Origin: JAUIAS01 sp030425395
Lineage (GTDB): Bacteria > Pseudomonadota > Alphaproteobacteria > Rhodobacterales > Rhodobacteraceae
DNA length: 64,000 nt
Reading direction: 5' to 3'
Assembly (NCBI GenBank): GCA_043553855.1
Contig: CP121336.1
Location: 2,914,001-2,978,000 of the forward strand
Program-made: the position numbers and the translations under genes
Shown here: piece after piece, positions 8,195-18,412 of the stretch
Layout: every line of letters begins with the position of its first letter
Position numbering within the stretch: the first letter of the stretch is position 1
The notes under the pieces: model-generated
Databases searched by the model: none
Seen by the model: the letters and a program-made list of their open reading frames with translations, nothing else
What the model was told of the DNA's origin: nothing

Positions 8195-8212
8195 ATTTCC
8201 CCACGGGGAAAT
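8195..8212. repeat. 18-bp palindrome, copy B
   Basis: ATTTCCCCACGGGGAAAT, the exact reverse complement of 6155-6172. It begins 10 bases past the stop codon of the AlkD-like gene and is preceded, like copy A, by AT-rich DNA. Confidence 0.6.
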
Positions 8213-8222
8213 CGTTCCGGGT

Positions 8223-8915
8223 TCATTCAGGATCAATGATCGGGGCCAGATGGCGGGCGGCTTCCTTGCGGGCAAAGGCCTTCATCTGTCCGCCGTGTTG
8301 CGCCAGAAAGGCCCGCACGCGGTCCGGGTCGTGGCGGCTCAGATCGCGCAGCCACCAGCCCACGGCTTTCTGAATGAACCAGTCGCGATCGGCCACATAG
8401 CCCGCCGCCCAGCCCAAGATACGCTCGCGGCGTGCTATGTCTTCGGGCTTGGGGTTGCGCAGCTTGGTCCATGGCAGAGTGATCACAAGCGCGGCGCGCC
8501 GGGTCCACATGTGATCCGACACCGTCCAGCCCTCAACCGTGTCCAGCCTGCCCGGATCGGCCTTGAGCCGCCGTTGCCCGGCCATACAGACGTGATCGGC
8601 GATCGCCCAGGCGTCAAACTGCGGCACCCATTCCACGATTGTATCCCACACCCCGTCGTCGGGACGGATGCGCGCCTGCGTGAACAGTTTGGCCGCGGCG
8701 ATGCGGGCCTCGTGAATGTCGCTGTCCCACAAATCGCGGGCCAGCGCCACGCGGTCGGCGATATCCAACCCGGCCCGCCAGTCCCGCGCCAGATCGTCAA
8801 GCACCGGATTGGCCACCCCGAGATAACGGCGCTCTGCCTTGTGATAGGCCGCCATCTGCGCGGCCTTCTCGGGGTCGGCATGGGCGATGATCTGATCCAG
8901 CGGTGATGGGGGCAT
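8223..8915 (-). CDS. DNA alkylation repair protein, AlkD-like
   Basis: A 230-residue all-helical HEAT-like repeat protein matching the AlkD family of DNA glycosylases, which excise N3- and N7-alkylated bases without flipping them out. The FDAWAIADHV segment near residue 98 has the Trp/Asp arrangement expected around the catalytic Asp. WFIQKAVGWWLRDLS near 180 provides the conserved aromatics. The frame is open 11 codons upstream, but the ATG at 8915 has GGAG seven bases ahead. A second, unrelated alkylation-repair family (AlkC-like) occurs at 55.5 kb. Confidence 0.8.
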   Translation of the reverse strand: MPPSPLDQIIAHADPEKAAQMAAYHKAERRYLGVANPVLDDLARDWRAGLDIADRVALARDLWDSDIHEARIAAAKLFTQARIRPDDGVWDTIVEWVPQFDAWAIADHVCMAGQRRLKADPGRLDTVEGWTVSDHMWTRRAALVITLPWTKLRNPKPEDIARRERILGWAAGYVADRDWFIQKAVGWWLRDLSRHDPDRVRAFLAQHGGQMKAFARKEAARHLAPIIDPE

Positions 8916-8996
8916 GACATTCTCCGTTCCAAACCTTTTCAGCCACATGCGCGGCTGTTAAGCAAGGCCAACGCGGAACACGGGGGCGGCACAGGC

Positions 8997-9719
8997 ATGA
9001 GATTTCTGAAGGGCGTTGAGCGGAGCCTCAAGCATCTGGTTCCGCAAGGCTGGCGCAAGTATTTCCGCACCTCGAAATACGAACTCATCATGGGACGGGT
9101 GCGGCCCGTGGATCTGATCGTGCATGTGGGCGCGCATTGGGCCGAGGACGCCGCGCTGTATGAAAGCTATGGCGCGCGCACCGTGCTGTGGATCGAGGCC
9201 GACCCGGACACTTTTGCACGGCTGCAGGAGGTTCTGGCCGAACGGCAGGGCACAGGCACAGATCACCGCGCCGAATGCGCGCTGGTGTCTGCCACCGGCG
9301 GCGAGGAATTGACCTTTCACCGGTTCAAGGGGGACGGGTCGTCGTCGTCGATCCACAAATCAACGGATACGCTCAGGGCGCGATTCCCCGAAGCGGGTGA
9401 AAGCGGCGAAGTGCTGGAAATGGTCACCCGCACCTTGCCCGAGATCCTTGCCCGCCACGGCATCGACGTTGGCACCTATGCCAAACCCATGTTGGTGGTG
9501 GATGTGCAGGGCCACGAGCTGGAGGTTCTCAAGGGCATCGGTGCGGGGCTGGACGCGTTTTCGCTGTGCAAATGCGAAGTGTCCCGAGTGCCCATGTATG
9601 AAGGCGGCGCGATGTTCCCCGATATCGACGCAGTGATGCGCGGCGCGGGGTTCCGGCTGGCGTCACATGCCTATGCCCGTGTGCCGCGCCACGGCGATGT
9701 CCTCTACATGAAGGACTAG
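8997..9719 (+). CDS. FkbM family methyltransferase
   Basis: A 240-residue SAM-dependent methyltransferase of the FkbM type. HVGAHWAED near residue 42 is the SAM-binding glycine loop and WIEADPD near 64 the acidic end of the next strand. VDVQGHELEVLKG near 169 is the family hallmark. Such enzymes O-methylate sugars or secondary metabolites; no target is evident here. It stands alone, divergent from the AlkD-like gene. It shares its stop region with the convergent oxidase gene through a CTAG palindrome. Confidence 0.8.
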   Translation: MRFLKGVERSLKHLVPQGWRKYFRTSKYELIMGRVRPVDLIVHVGAHWAEDAALYESYGARTVLWIEADPDTFARLQEVLAERQGTGTDHRAECALVSATGGEELTFHRFKGDGSSSSIHKSTDTLRARFPEAGESGEVLEMVTRTLPEILARHGIDVGTYAKPMLVVDVQGHELEVLKGIGAGLDAFSLCKCEVSRVPMYEGGAMFPDIDAVMRGAGFRLASHAYARVPRHGDVLYMKD

Positions 9720-10261
9720 ACCTCGGGCACGCCCGTGGGTTTGCCATCAAGCGTGCGGGTGTTCTTTTCCACCCAGTAATCGCGCAACTGTGCGTCGGTG
9801 CGCACATCGACCCATTTCTGCATCGTGTCGCGTTCTTCGCGGTAGTCCATGAACGGGACAGCATAGCCGCAGGAGGTCTGCACCAGATCGACATGCATAT
9901 CAAAGATCTGGCGGGCGCTGCGGTGCGCGGGAAACAGCGCGGCCAGATCGTCCCAGCCGTCATCTCCGATATGAAGGGTGCGCGCGGTGCCATAGGTGCG
10001 CAGGATCAGCGGGCGTGTGGTGAACGAACACCACATGATCGTCATGCGGTTTGCCTCGATCAGGTGTCCGGCGGTTTCGTTGCCGCTGCCGGTCAGGTTC
10101 ATCCAGACGATACGGTTCGGACCCATCACCCGCAGCGAATCCATTCCCTTTGGGGAAATGTTCACCCGCCCCTCCGGGGCTGCGGAGCCTGCAAAGAACA
10201 TGTGCTGTTCTTCGATGAATTGACGGTGATCGTCCCCGATCTCGGCAAACTGCTTGGCCAT
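9716..10261 (-). CDS. pyridoxamine 5'-phosphate oxidase family (flavin-binding) protein
   Basis: A 181-residue split-barrel protein of the PPOX class. The N-terminal half has FFAGSAAPEGRVNISPKGMDS, which binds flavin phosphate in the family, followed by the NETAGHL dimer-interface motif near 61. True PdxH proteins are longer and carry a C-terminal signature missing here, so a role in vitamin B6 synthesis is not implied. The start is only two bases after the glmS stop, so it is probably the last gene of the glmU-glmS operon. It ends on a CTAG shared with the convergent FkbM gene. Confidence 0.78.
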   Translation of the reverse strand: MAKQFAEIGDDHRQFIEEQHMFFAGSAAPEGRVNISPKGMDSLRVMGPNRIVWMNLTGSGNETAGHLIEANRMTIMWCSFTTRPLILRTYGTARTLHIGDDGWDDLAALFPAHRSARQIFDMHVDLVQTSCGYAVPFMDYREERDTMQKWVDVRTDAQLRDYWVEKNTRTLDGKPTGVPEV

Positions 10262-10263
10262 GT

Positions 10264-12086
<1,823 letters not shown>

Positions 12087-12087
<1 letters not shown>

Positions 12088-13442
12088 TACAATGCCCTCT
12101 CAGCACGTTTTTTCTTTTTCGCCTTTAACAAATCGAACAATTTGCGGGCGGCGCCCGGTTTGTTGACCTGTTCCGAACGCGACACTGCAAGCGCGTCGTC
12201 TTCGACAGTTTTGGTGATCACCGAACCGCTTGCGGTCATCGCCCCGTTGCCGACCCGCACGGGGGCCACGAGCATGGTGTTCGACCCGATGAAAGCGCGC
12301 GCGCCGATCTCGGTGTGATGCTTCATCACGCCGTCATAATTGCAGGTGATGGTGCCCGCGCCGATGTTGCTGGCCTGTCCGATGCTGGCGTCGCCGATAT
12401 AGGACAGGTGATTGACCTTGGCACCCGCGTCCAGAGTGGCATTCTTGATTTCGACAAAGTTGCCGATGCGCACGTCCTCGGCCAGTTCGGCACCGGGGCG
12501 CAGGCGCGCGTAGGGGCCGATCATCCCGCCGCGGCTGACGTGGCAGCCTTCGAGGTGGGAAAAGGCGCGGATCGTTGCGCCGCTTTCGACAGTCACGCCG
12601 GGACCGAAAACGACATGGGGTTCGATCACCGTGTCACGCCCGATCACCGTGTCGAGCGCGAAATAGATGCTGTCGGCCATCATCAGCGTAACGCCGTTTT
12701 CCAGATGCCGGGCGCGGGCTTGCGCCTGAAAGATCGCATCCGCCGCTGCCAGCTCGGCACGCGAATTCACGCCCAGCGTTTCCGCCTGATCGCAGCGCAC
12801 GACGCCTGCGCTCAGCCCGCTGGCGCGGGCCAATGCCACGGTATCGGTGAGGTAGTATTCGCCCGAGGCGTTGTCGTTGCCCAGCCGGGCCACCAGATCG
12901 AACAGCACCGATGCCTTGGCCGCCATCAGCCCGCTGTTGCACAAGGTGATGGCACGTTCCGCGTCGGAGGCATCCTTGAATTCGACAATCCGTTCCAGAG
13001 TATCGCCGGTTGTGACCAACCGCCCATAGCGGCCCGGATCGTCTGCCTCAAAGCCGAGGACGACGATATCGTGATCGGCCCGTGCCGCGACCATGCGTTC
13101 CAGCGTTTCGGGCTGGATAAACGGGGTGTCACCATAGAGCACGATCACGTCGCCGTCGAAATCGCAGAGCGCATCGCGCGCCACGGCGACGGCGTGGCCG
13201 GTGCCGTTCTGTTCTTCTTGCAGCACGATTTCGGCGCTTTCGTCGATGTCGGCCAGGGCGGCGCGCACCTGATCGGCACCGTGGCCGGTCACCACCAGCT
13301 TGCGTTCGGGCTCCAGAGCATCGCCCGCGCGCAGCGCATGGGCCAGCATCGGTGCCTGTGCGATGGGGTGTAATACCTTGGGAAGATCGGAATTCATCCG
13401 CGTGCCCTTACCGGCAGCCAGGACAAGAAGTGCGGTGCTCAT
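12087..13442 (-). CDS. glmU: bifunctional GlmU: GlcN-1-P N-acetyltransferase / UDP-GlcNAc pyrophosphorylase
   Basis: A 451-residue enzyme. The N-terminal nucleotidyltransferase domain carries LAAGKGTRMNSDLPK at 8-22. The C-terminal half is a left-handed beta helix of hexapeptide repeats, with the acetyltransferase segment GTITCNYDG near 375. It converts glucosamine-1-phosphate to UDP-N-acetylglucosamine in two steps. It ends in a basic Lys/Arg-rich tail. First gene of glmU-glmS-oxidase; the 177-base gap to the divergent phosphatase gene should hold both promoters. Confidence 0.96.
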
Positions 13443-13619
13443 CTTAATTCTCTTTGTCTTTTATGCGCGTCCGTTTTATCCGCCTGAGACACAGGCGCAA
13501 GGTGCGGGGGCATCAATTCGGATTTCGCCTTGCAATAAGGGGCTGTGCGATGCGGCGAATTCATGCCGAGGCGGCATGGTGCGGGCCGCGGGGCAGGTGG
13601 CAGATAAAGGACGGCGAAC

Positions 13620-14291
13620 ATGAAAACGGTGATTTTCGATCTTGACGGAACCCTGGCGGATACCAGCGGCGATCTTATCGACGCGGCCAACGCCTGTTTT
13701 CGCGACATGGGCCATGGCGATGTGCTGATGCACGGTGGCGACGCGGGGATCGCGTTGCGCGGGGGGCGGATGATGCTGACCCGCGGTCTGGAGCGGGTCG
13801 GTGCCTTTGAGGCGGATCTCGTGGATCGGTATTACGCGGTGCTGCTCGAGGCCTATCGCGGGCAGATCGCGCGACACACGGTGCTGTATCCCGGCGCGAT
13901 GGAGGCGGTCGCGGCGCTGGCGGCTGCGGGATACGGGGTGGGCATCTGCACCAACAAGCCTGCCGATCTGGCCGAACAGCTTCTGGCCGAACTGGGCGTG
14001 CGCGATGCGTTCGCCTCGATGGTGGGGGCGGATACGCTGGCTGTGCGCAAACCCGATCCGGAGCCTCTGCGCGAAGCGGCGCGCCGCGCGGGCGGCGATC
14101 CGGCGATGAGCCTGCTGGTGGGGGACACCGACACGGACCGCAAGACCGCGCGCGCCGCCGGGGTGCCGTCGGTGCTGGTGACCTTTGGTCCGGGCGGCGG
14201 CGATATGGCCGCGCTGGAGCCCGAGGCGTTGCTTGACGATTATGCCGCGCTGCCGTCGGTGGTGGCGGCGTTGATCGGGGCCGCCAGCTGA
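13620..14291 (+). CDS. gph: HAD-family phosphatase, phosphoglycolate phosphatase-like
   Basis: A 223-residue haloacid dehalogenase superfamily hydrolase. Motif I is FDLDGTLADTS (residues 6-16, nucleophile Asp7), motif II ICTNKP near 108, motif III Lys in RKPDPEP near 143, and motif IV VGDTDTD near 165. The cap and motifs fit Gph, which removes phosphate from 2-phosphoglycolate, but neighbouring HAD subfamilies look alike. Its last 52 bases overlap the 3' end of the convergent MmgE/PrpD gene. Confidence 0.78.
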   Translation: MKTVIFDLDGTLADTSGDLIDAANACFRDMGHGDVLMHGGDAGIALRGGRMMLTRGLERVGAFEADLVDRYYAVLLEAYRGQIARHTVLYPGAMEAVAALAAAGYGVGICTNKPADLAEQLLAELGVRDAFASMVGADTLAVRKPDPEPLREAARRAGGDPAMSLLVGDTDTDRKTARAAGVPSVLVTFGPGGGDMAALEPEALLDDYAALPSVVAALIGAAS

Positions 14292-15583
14292 TCGGTCAGG
14301 TCTGACAGGGGCCGGTCGGTCAGGGTGCCCACAACATCGGCCAGCGTGTCGGCGCGCCCCTGTCCCAGCGCCGGACGCGCCAGATCATCATATTTTGCGC
14401 GCAATTCGGCGGTTGTCGGTGGATCGGTGTGATCCCAGCGCGGCTCAAGCCAGTCGCCGGTCAGGTGTCTGCCATCGGTCAACGCCAGAGTGACCCGCGC
14501 AAGGCGGGTATGTGGGAAAACGCGGTTCGCTTCGGCGTCTTCGCGCATGATCATGCTCTCGGACAGGCGCAGGATTTCGGGATCGTTCAACGCATCATCA
14601 CCAATATCCGCCGCCGTGACGGCCCCGCGCACCATCGCAACAGCGCAAGGGAAAGACGTTGAATATTGCGCGGCATCGGTGGCATCGGGGCGGCTGGTGG
14701 CCAGACGGACAGATTCGCGGAAGGTCTCGACCTCGATCCGGGCCACGTCGCGCGGGTGCAGGGCGTGGGCACGACGCAGGGCCAGAACGCCTTCGACCGG
14801 GGCCTGCGCCCAGCGACACACCGGGTAGGGCTTGAAATACTGTTCCAGAATATACCACCGCTGCCCCAGATCGGCCCAGACGTCGGCCATATCCCCTGAG
14901 AGGTCCTCGACGGTGATCGCGGGGGCACCGGTGAACCCGCGCCGTGCCAGATCGGCGGCCTGTACCGCACACATGGCCCCCCAGCCGGACCCGTCCTTGA
15001 CCATGGTGGGGTAATCTATGCAGCGCATCATCTGGCTGCGCGGTCCGTGATATTCGGCAATGCCCAGCGCATGGCGTGTCTGGTCACGGTTCAGCCCCAG
15101 AATTCGGGCGCAGACCGCCGCACCCGCCACCGCGCCCCAGGACCCTGAGGTGTGATAATCCGGCACGGTGGCGTGCTGGACGATGGCGGCGCGAGCCCCG
15201 AATTCATACCCCGCGACCAATGCCGCCATGAATTCGATACCGCTCGCCCCGGCCCTCAGCGCCACCGGCAGCAGGGCCGAGACCACCGGACATCCGATAT
15301 GTCCCTTGGCCGGGTTAAACCCGTCGTGCCCATCGAGCGAATCGATGGTCATGCCCGCGGCCAGAGCGACCCCGGACGCGCTGGCACCGCGCCCGTCAAA
15401 GATCATCGGCAGCGTGCCGCCGTATGTGTCAAAGGTATGGTCGCGGATAATCCGGGATGCCTGCGTTGAGGCCCCGCCAGCGCCCACGCCGATCAGGTCG
15501 AGCAGGCAGCGCCGGGCCTGATCCTGAACCGGGGCGGGCAGGTCGGACCAGCGCAGATCGTGCAGGAATTCGTGAAACAGCAT
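14240..15583 (-). CDS. MmgE/PrpD family protein
   Basis: A 447-residue protein of the MmgE/PrpD (2-methylcitrate dehydratase-like) fold. Recognisable blocks are SLDGHDGFNPAKGHIGCPV near 80, SGSWGAVAGAA near 147, and FKPYPVCRWAQ near 250. PrpD dehydrates 2-methylcitrate, but this subfamily is broad and includes epimerases and fungal itaconate enzymes. No other methylcitrate-cycle genes adjoin, so the substrate is open. The 3' end overlaps the convergent phosphatase gene by 52 bases. Confidence 0.8.
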   Translation of the reverse strand: MLFHEFLHDLRWSDLPAPVQDQARRCLLDLIGVGAGGASTQASRIIRDHTFDTYGGTLPMIFDGRGASASGVALAAGMTIDSLDGHDGFNPAKGHIGCPVVSALLPVALRAGASGIEFMAALVAGYEFGARAAIVQHATVPDYHTSGSWGAVAGAAVCARILGLNRDQTRHALGIAEYHGPRSQMMRCIDYPTMVKDGSGWGAMCAVQAADLARRGFTGAPAITVEDLSGDMADVWADLGQRWYILEQYFKPYPVCRWAQAPVEGVLALRRAHALHPRDVARIEVETFRESVRLATSRPDATDAAQYSTSFPCAVAMVRGAVTAADIGDDALNDPEILRLSESMIMREDAEANRVFPHTRLARVTLALTDGRHLTGDWLEPRWDHTDPPTTAELRAKYDDLARPALGQGRADTLADVVGTLTDRPLSDLTDQLAAPINAATTDGSAA

Positions 15584-15742
15584 GGGTCTTGGCCTCTTGG
15601 GTTCGGGATTTGGGTTTCCGGCTCGGGATCAGAGTTGAGCCGCGCGGTCAGGCATTCTGTTCTGTTTGCGACGCGGGCGGGAGATAACCGTGGTCACCCC
15701 CGCCACGGAACCGGTGGGCTGCAATAGCCGATGACGGGTTGA

Positions 15743-15756
15743 CCGATCCGGATCGG
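15743..15756. promoter_or_regulatory. 14-bp palindrome upstream of the DegT aminotransferase
   Basis: CCGATCCGGATCGG is a perfect palindrome 17 bases before the ATG of the aminotransferase gene. It could be an operator or a 5' leader hairpin; no regulator is known for it. Confidence 0.3.
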
Positions 15757-15773
15757 CGCGCAAAACATGGCGT

Positions 15774-17000
15774 ATGACAGAGATTTTCAGCGGCAGCTTT
15801 ACCCAGCAGGAACCCATTCCCGAAGAGGCGATCGAGGCCGCCGTGGCCGTGTTGCGCCATGGGCGGTTGCATCGCTACAACGTCGCCGCCGGCGAGTTGG
15901 GGGAAACCGCGCTTCTGGAACAGGAATTCGCGGCGCAAACAGGGGCGCGGTATTGCGTGGCCGTTGCTTCGGGCGGTTATGCCATGGCCACGGCTCTGCG
16001 CGCGGCCGGTGTCCGGCCCGGCGACACGGTTCTGACCAATGTGTTCACGCTGGCCCCGGTGCCGGGGTCGATTGCCGCGGTGGGGGCCGTGCCGGTGTTC
16101 GTTGGCGTGACCGAGGCGCTGACCATTGACCTTGACGATCTGGCCGCCAAGGCCCGGGCGACAACCGCGCGGGTTCTGATGCTGAGCCATATGCGCGGGC
16201 ACATCTGCGACATGGATGCGCTGATGGCGATTTGCACGGCCCACGGCATCACGGTGATCGAGGATTGCGCCCATACGATGGGGGCGGCCTGGCGCGGCAC
16301 GCCGTCGGGGCGATTCGGATTGTTCGGCTGTTATTCCTGCCAGACCTACAAGCATGTGAACTCCGGCGAAGGTGGTTTGCTGATCACTGACGATGCCGAA
16401 GCCGCGGCGCGGGCGGTCATGATGTCGGGGTCGTACATGCTGTATGAACGGCATTTGGCGGCACCACCGCCCGAGGTGTTCGAGACGGTCAAATACGACA
16501 CCCCCAATATTTCGGGGCGGATGGACAATCTGCGGGCCGCGATCCTGCGCCCGCAATTGCGCGCCTTGCCGGATCAGGTGGAACGGTGGAACGCGCGCTA
16601 CCGCGCATTGGAGGACGGGCTGCGTGGCACGCCGGGTTTGCAGGTGATCGAGCGACCCGCCGAAGAAAGCTTTGTCGGCTCCTCCATTCAGGTGCTGTTG
16701 AAGGGCTGGCAGCCAGACGCGATCGGTGAGGTCGTCACGCGATGTGCGCGGCGCGGCGTCGAGATCAAGTGGTTCGGTGGCGCCGAACCGGTCGGGTTCA
16801 CCTCGCGATACGACAGTTGGCGCTATGCCCCGTCCGCGCCGATGCCCGAAAGCGACGCGGTTCTTGGCGCCATTCTGGACATGCGCGTGCCGCTGACATT
16901 CAGCATCGAGGACTGCGCCCAGATTGCCCGTATCATCCGCGCCGAGGTGGGCGCGGTCTGGCAGACAGGCCCGTCAGAGCAGGCGGTCGCGGACGGCTAG
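15774..17000 (+). CDS. DegT/DnrJ/EryC1/StrS family aminotransferase
   Basis: A 408-residue fold-type I, PLP-dependent enzyme of the sugar-aminotransferase family. IEDCAHTMGA has the PLP-ring Asp at 164. The Schiff-base lysine is Lys193 in SCQTYKHVNSGEGG, normal for the family. Such enzymes aminate keto-sugars for surface polysaccharides or act in antibiotic pathways. No sugar biosynthesis genes adjoin here, so the substrate is unknown. A 14-bp palindrome precedes the start. The gene is followed by a dispersed repeat and then the leucine degradation block. Confidence 0.82.
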   Translation: MTEIFSGSFTQQEPIPEEAIEAAVAVLRHGRLHRYNVAAGELGETALLEQEFAAQTGARYCVAVASGGYAMATALRAAGVRPGDTVLTNVFTLAPVPGSIAAVGAVPVFVGVTEALTIDLDDLAAKARATTARVLMLSHMRGHICDMDALMAICTAHGITVIEDCAHTMGAAWRGTPSGRFGLFGCYSCQTYKHVNSGEGGLLITDDAEAAARAVMMSGSYMLYERHLAAPPPEVFETVKYDTPNISGRMDNLRAAILRPQLRALPDQVERWNARYRALEDGLRGTPGLQVIERPAEESFVGSSIQVLLKGWQPDAIGEVVTRCARRGVEIKWFGGAEPVGFTSRYDSWRYAPSAPMPESDAVLGAILDMRVPLTFSIEDCAQIARIIRAEVGAVWQTGPSEQAVADG

Positions 17001-17045
17001 GATCGCGCCGCCGACACCCTGTCAGCAGGCGAAGACCCGGCGCGC

Positions 17046-17074
17046 GCGCTGCTTCTTTCTCGTTTCAAATACCC
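17046..17074 (-). repeat. dispersed 3'-intergenic repeat, copy 2
   Basis: The reverse complement carries GGGTATTTGAAACGAGAAAG. All 29 bases are identical to the direct copy at 22712-22740. It begins 45 bases after the aminotransferase stop codon. Confidence 0.75.
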
Positions 17075-17124
17075 AATCCGTCATCGGCGGACCGTCCCGC
17101 GTTTCGGCGTGGGGCACGGCGGCA

Positions 17125-17169
17125 TTGACGCGGGCAGGCGAATGGGGATACAAAATGAACAAGTGTTCA
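17125..17169 (+). promoter_or_regulatory. ivd promoter with operator-like inverted repeat
   Basis: TTGACG (17125-17130), an 18-base spacer and TACAAA (17149-17154) form a plausible sigma-70-type promoter. Immediately downstream, TGAACA-AG-TGTTCA (17156-17169) is an inverted repeat with perfect 6-base arms, placed where a TetR-type repressor would block initiation. The ATG of ivd follows 22 bases later, behind GGAGGAGG. Confidence 0.5.
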
Positions 17170-17191
17170 ATAAAAGCCAGGAGGAGGCTCC

Positions 17192-18352
17192 ATGTTCAAC
17201 GCCACGATGACGTTCGACCTTGGTGAAGAGATCAATGCGCTGCGGGATATGGTGCATCGCTGGGCGCAGGAACGCGTGCGTCCCATCGCGCAGGAGGTTG
17301 ACCGGACCAACGCGTTTCCCAATGAATTGTGGAAAGAGATGGGGGACCTCGGTCTTCTGGGGATAACAGTGTCCGAGGAATATGGCGGCGCGGGCATGGG
17401 GTATCTGGCCCATGTCATCGCGGTTGAGGAAATCGCGCGCGCCTCGGCATCGGTGTCCTTGTCCTATGGCGCGCATTCCAATCTGTGCGTCAATCAGATC
17501 AAGCTGAACGGCAATGATGAGCAGCGTGCGAAATATCTGCCACGTCTGGTATCCGGAGAGCACGTCGGCGCATTGGCCATGTCGGAAGCGTCTGCGGGAT
17601 CGGATGTGGTGTCGATGAAGCTGCGCGCCGAAAAGCGCAATGACCGCTATGTTCTCAATGGCAACAAATATTGGATCACCAACGGGCCGGATGCGGATAC
17701 CCTTGTGGTCTATGCCAAGACCGACCCGGATGCCGGTAGCCGCGGCATGACTGCCTTTCTGATCGAGAAAGAGATGAAAGGCTTTTCCACCAGCGCCCAT
17801 TTCGACAAGCTGGGCATGCGCGGATCGAACACCGCCGAACTGGTGTTCGAGGACGTCGAAGTGCCGTTCGAGAATGTTCTGGGAGAAGAGGGGCGCGGTG
17901 TTGCGGTTCTCATGTCGGGGCTGGATTACGAACGCGTGGTTCTGGCGGGCATTGGATCGGGGATCATCGCGGGCTGCCTCGATGAGATCATGCCGTATAT
18001 GAAAGAACGCAAGCAATTCGGCCAGCCGATCGGGAATTTCCAGCTCATGCAGGGCAAGATCGCCGATATGTATACGGCGATGAATTCCTCTCGGGCCTAT
18101 ATCTATGAGGTCGCGCGCGCCTGTGACAGGGGGGATGTGACCCGTCAGGATGCGGCGGCGTGTTGTCTCTATGCCTCGGAGCAGGCGATGGTGCAGGCGC
18201 ATCAGGCGGTGCAGGCGATGGGCGGGGCCGGGTTCCTGTCCGATAGCCCGGTCAGCCGGATTTTCCGCGATGCCAAGTTGATGGAGATCGGGGCGGGCAC
18301 GTCCGAGATTCGCCGGATGCTGATCGGGCGCGAATTGATGGCGGCGATGTAG
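17192..18352 (+). CDS. ivd: isovaleryl-CoA dehydrogenase
   Basis: A 386-residue FAD-dependent acyl-CoA dehydrogenase that oxidises isovaleryl-CoA to 3-methylcrotonyl-CoA in leucine breakdown. The family signature ALAMSEASAGSDV is at 127-139. The catalytic base is Glu247 in the LDYERVVLAG loop, the position specific to isovaleryl-CoA dehydrogenases rather than C-terminal as in other family members. It has a strong ribosome site (GGAGGAGG). It heads the block that continues with mccB, mccA, mvaB and liuC, which carry out the next steps. Confidence 0.93.
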   Translation: MFNATMTFDLGEEINALRDMVHRWAQERVRPIAQEVDRTNAFPNELWKEMGDLGLLGITVSEEYGGAGMGYLAHVIAVEEIARASASVSLSYGAHSNLCVNQIKLNGNDEQRAKYLPRLVSGEHVGALAMSEASAGSDVVSMKLRAEKRNDRYVLNGNKYWITNGPDADTLVVYAKTDPDAGSRGMTAFLIEKEMKGFSTSAHFDKLGMRGSNTAELVFEDVEVPFENVLGEEGRGVAVLMSGLDYERVVLAGIGSGIIAGCLDEIMPYMKERKQFGQPIGNFQLMQGKIADMYTAMNSSRAYIYEVARACDRGDVTRQDAAACCLYASEQAMVQAHQAVQAMGGAGFLSDSPVSRIFRDAKLMEIGAGTSEIRRMLIGRELMAAM

Positions 18353-18362
18353 GTCGCAACAA

Positions 18363-18394
18363 AACGGGGCCGCCCCTTGCGGGACGGCCCCGTT
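18363..18394. terminator. bidirectional terminator between ivd and ompW
   Basis: A 14-bp G/C-rich stem with one mismatch (AACGGGGCCG arm, paired with CGGCCCCGTT) and a TTGC loop. On the minus strand it is followed by TTTTGTTG, a fair U tract, so it should terminate ompW and probably also ivd. Confidence 0.7.
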
Positions 18395-18412
18395 GTCAGC
18401 AGTCAGTCTGGA

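Larger units (their letters stand above)
7894..8222. other. 329-base intergenic region with promoter and repeat signals
   Basis: No credible gene is seen here. The region holds the likely promoter of the binding-protein gene (7994-8021, listed separately), an AT-rich patch at 8150-8195 and the second copy of the 18-bp palindrome at 8195-8212. Confidence 0.6.

Noticed and set aside
10143..10160. Partial palindrome CATTCCCTTTGGGGAAATG resembling the 18-bp repeat
   Set aside because: The arms do not match fully, and it lies in a conserved coding segment of the oxidase gene.
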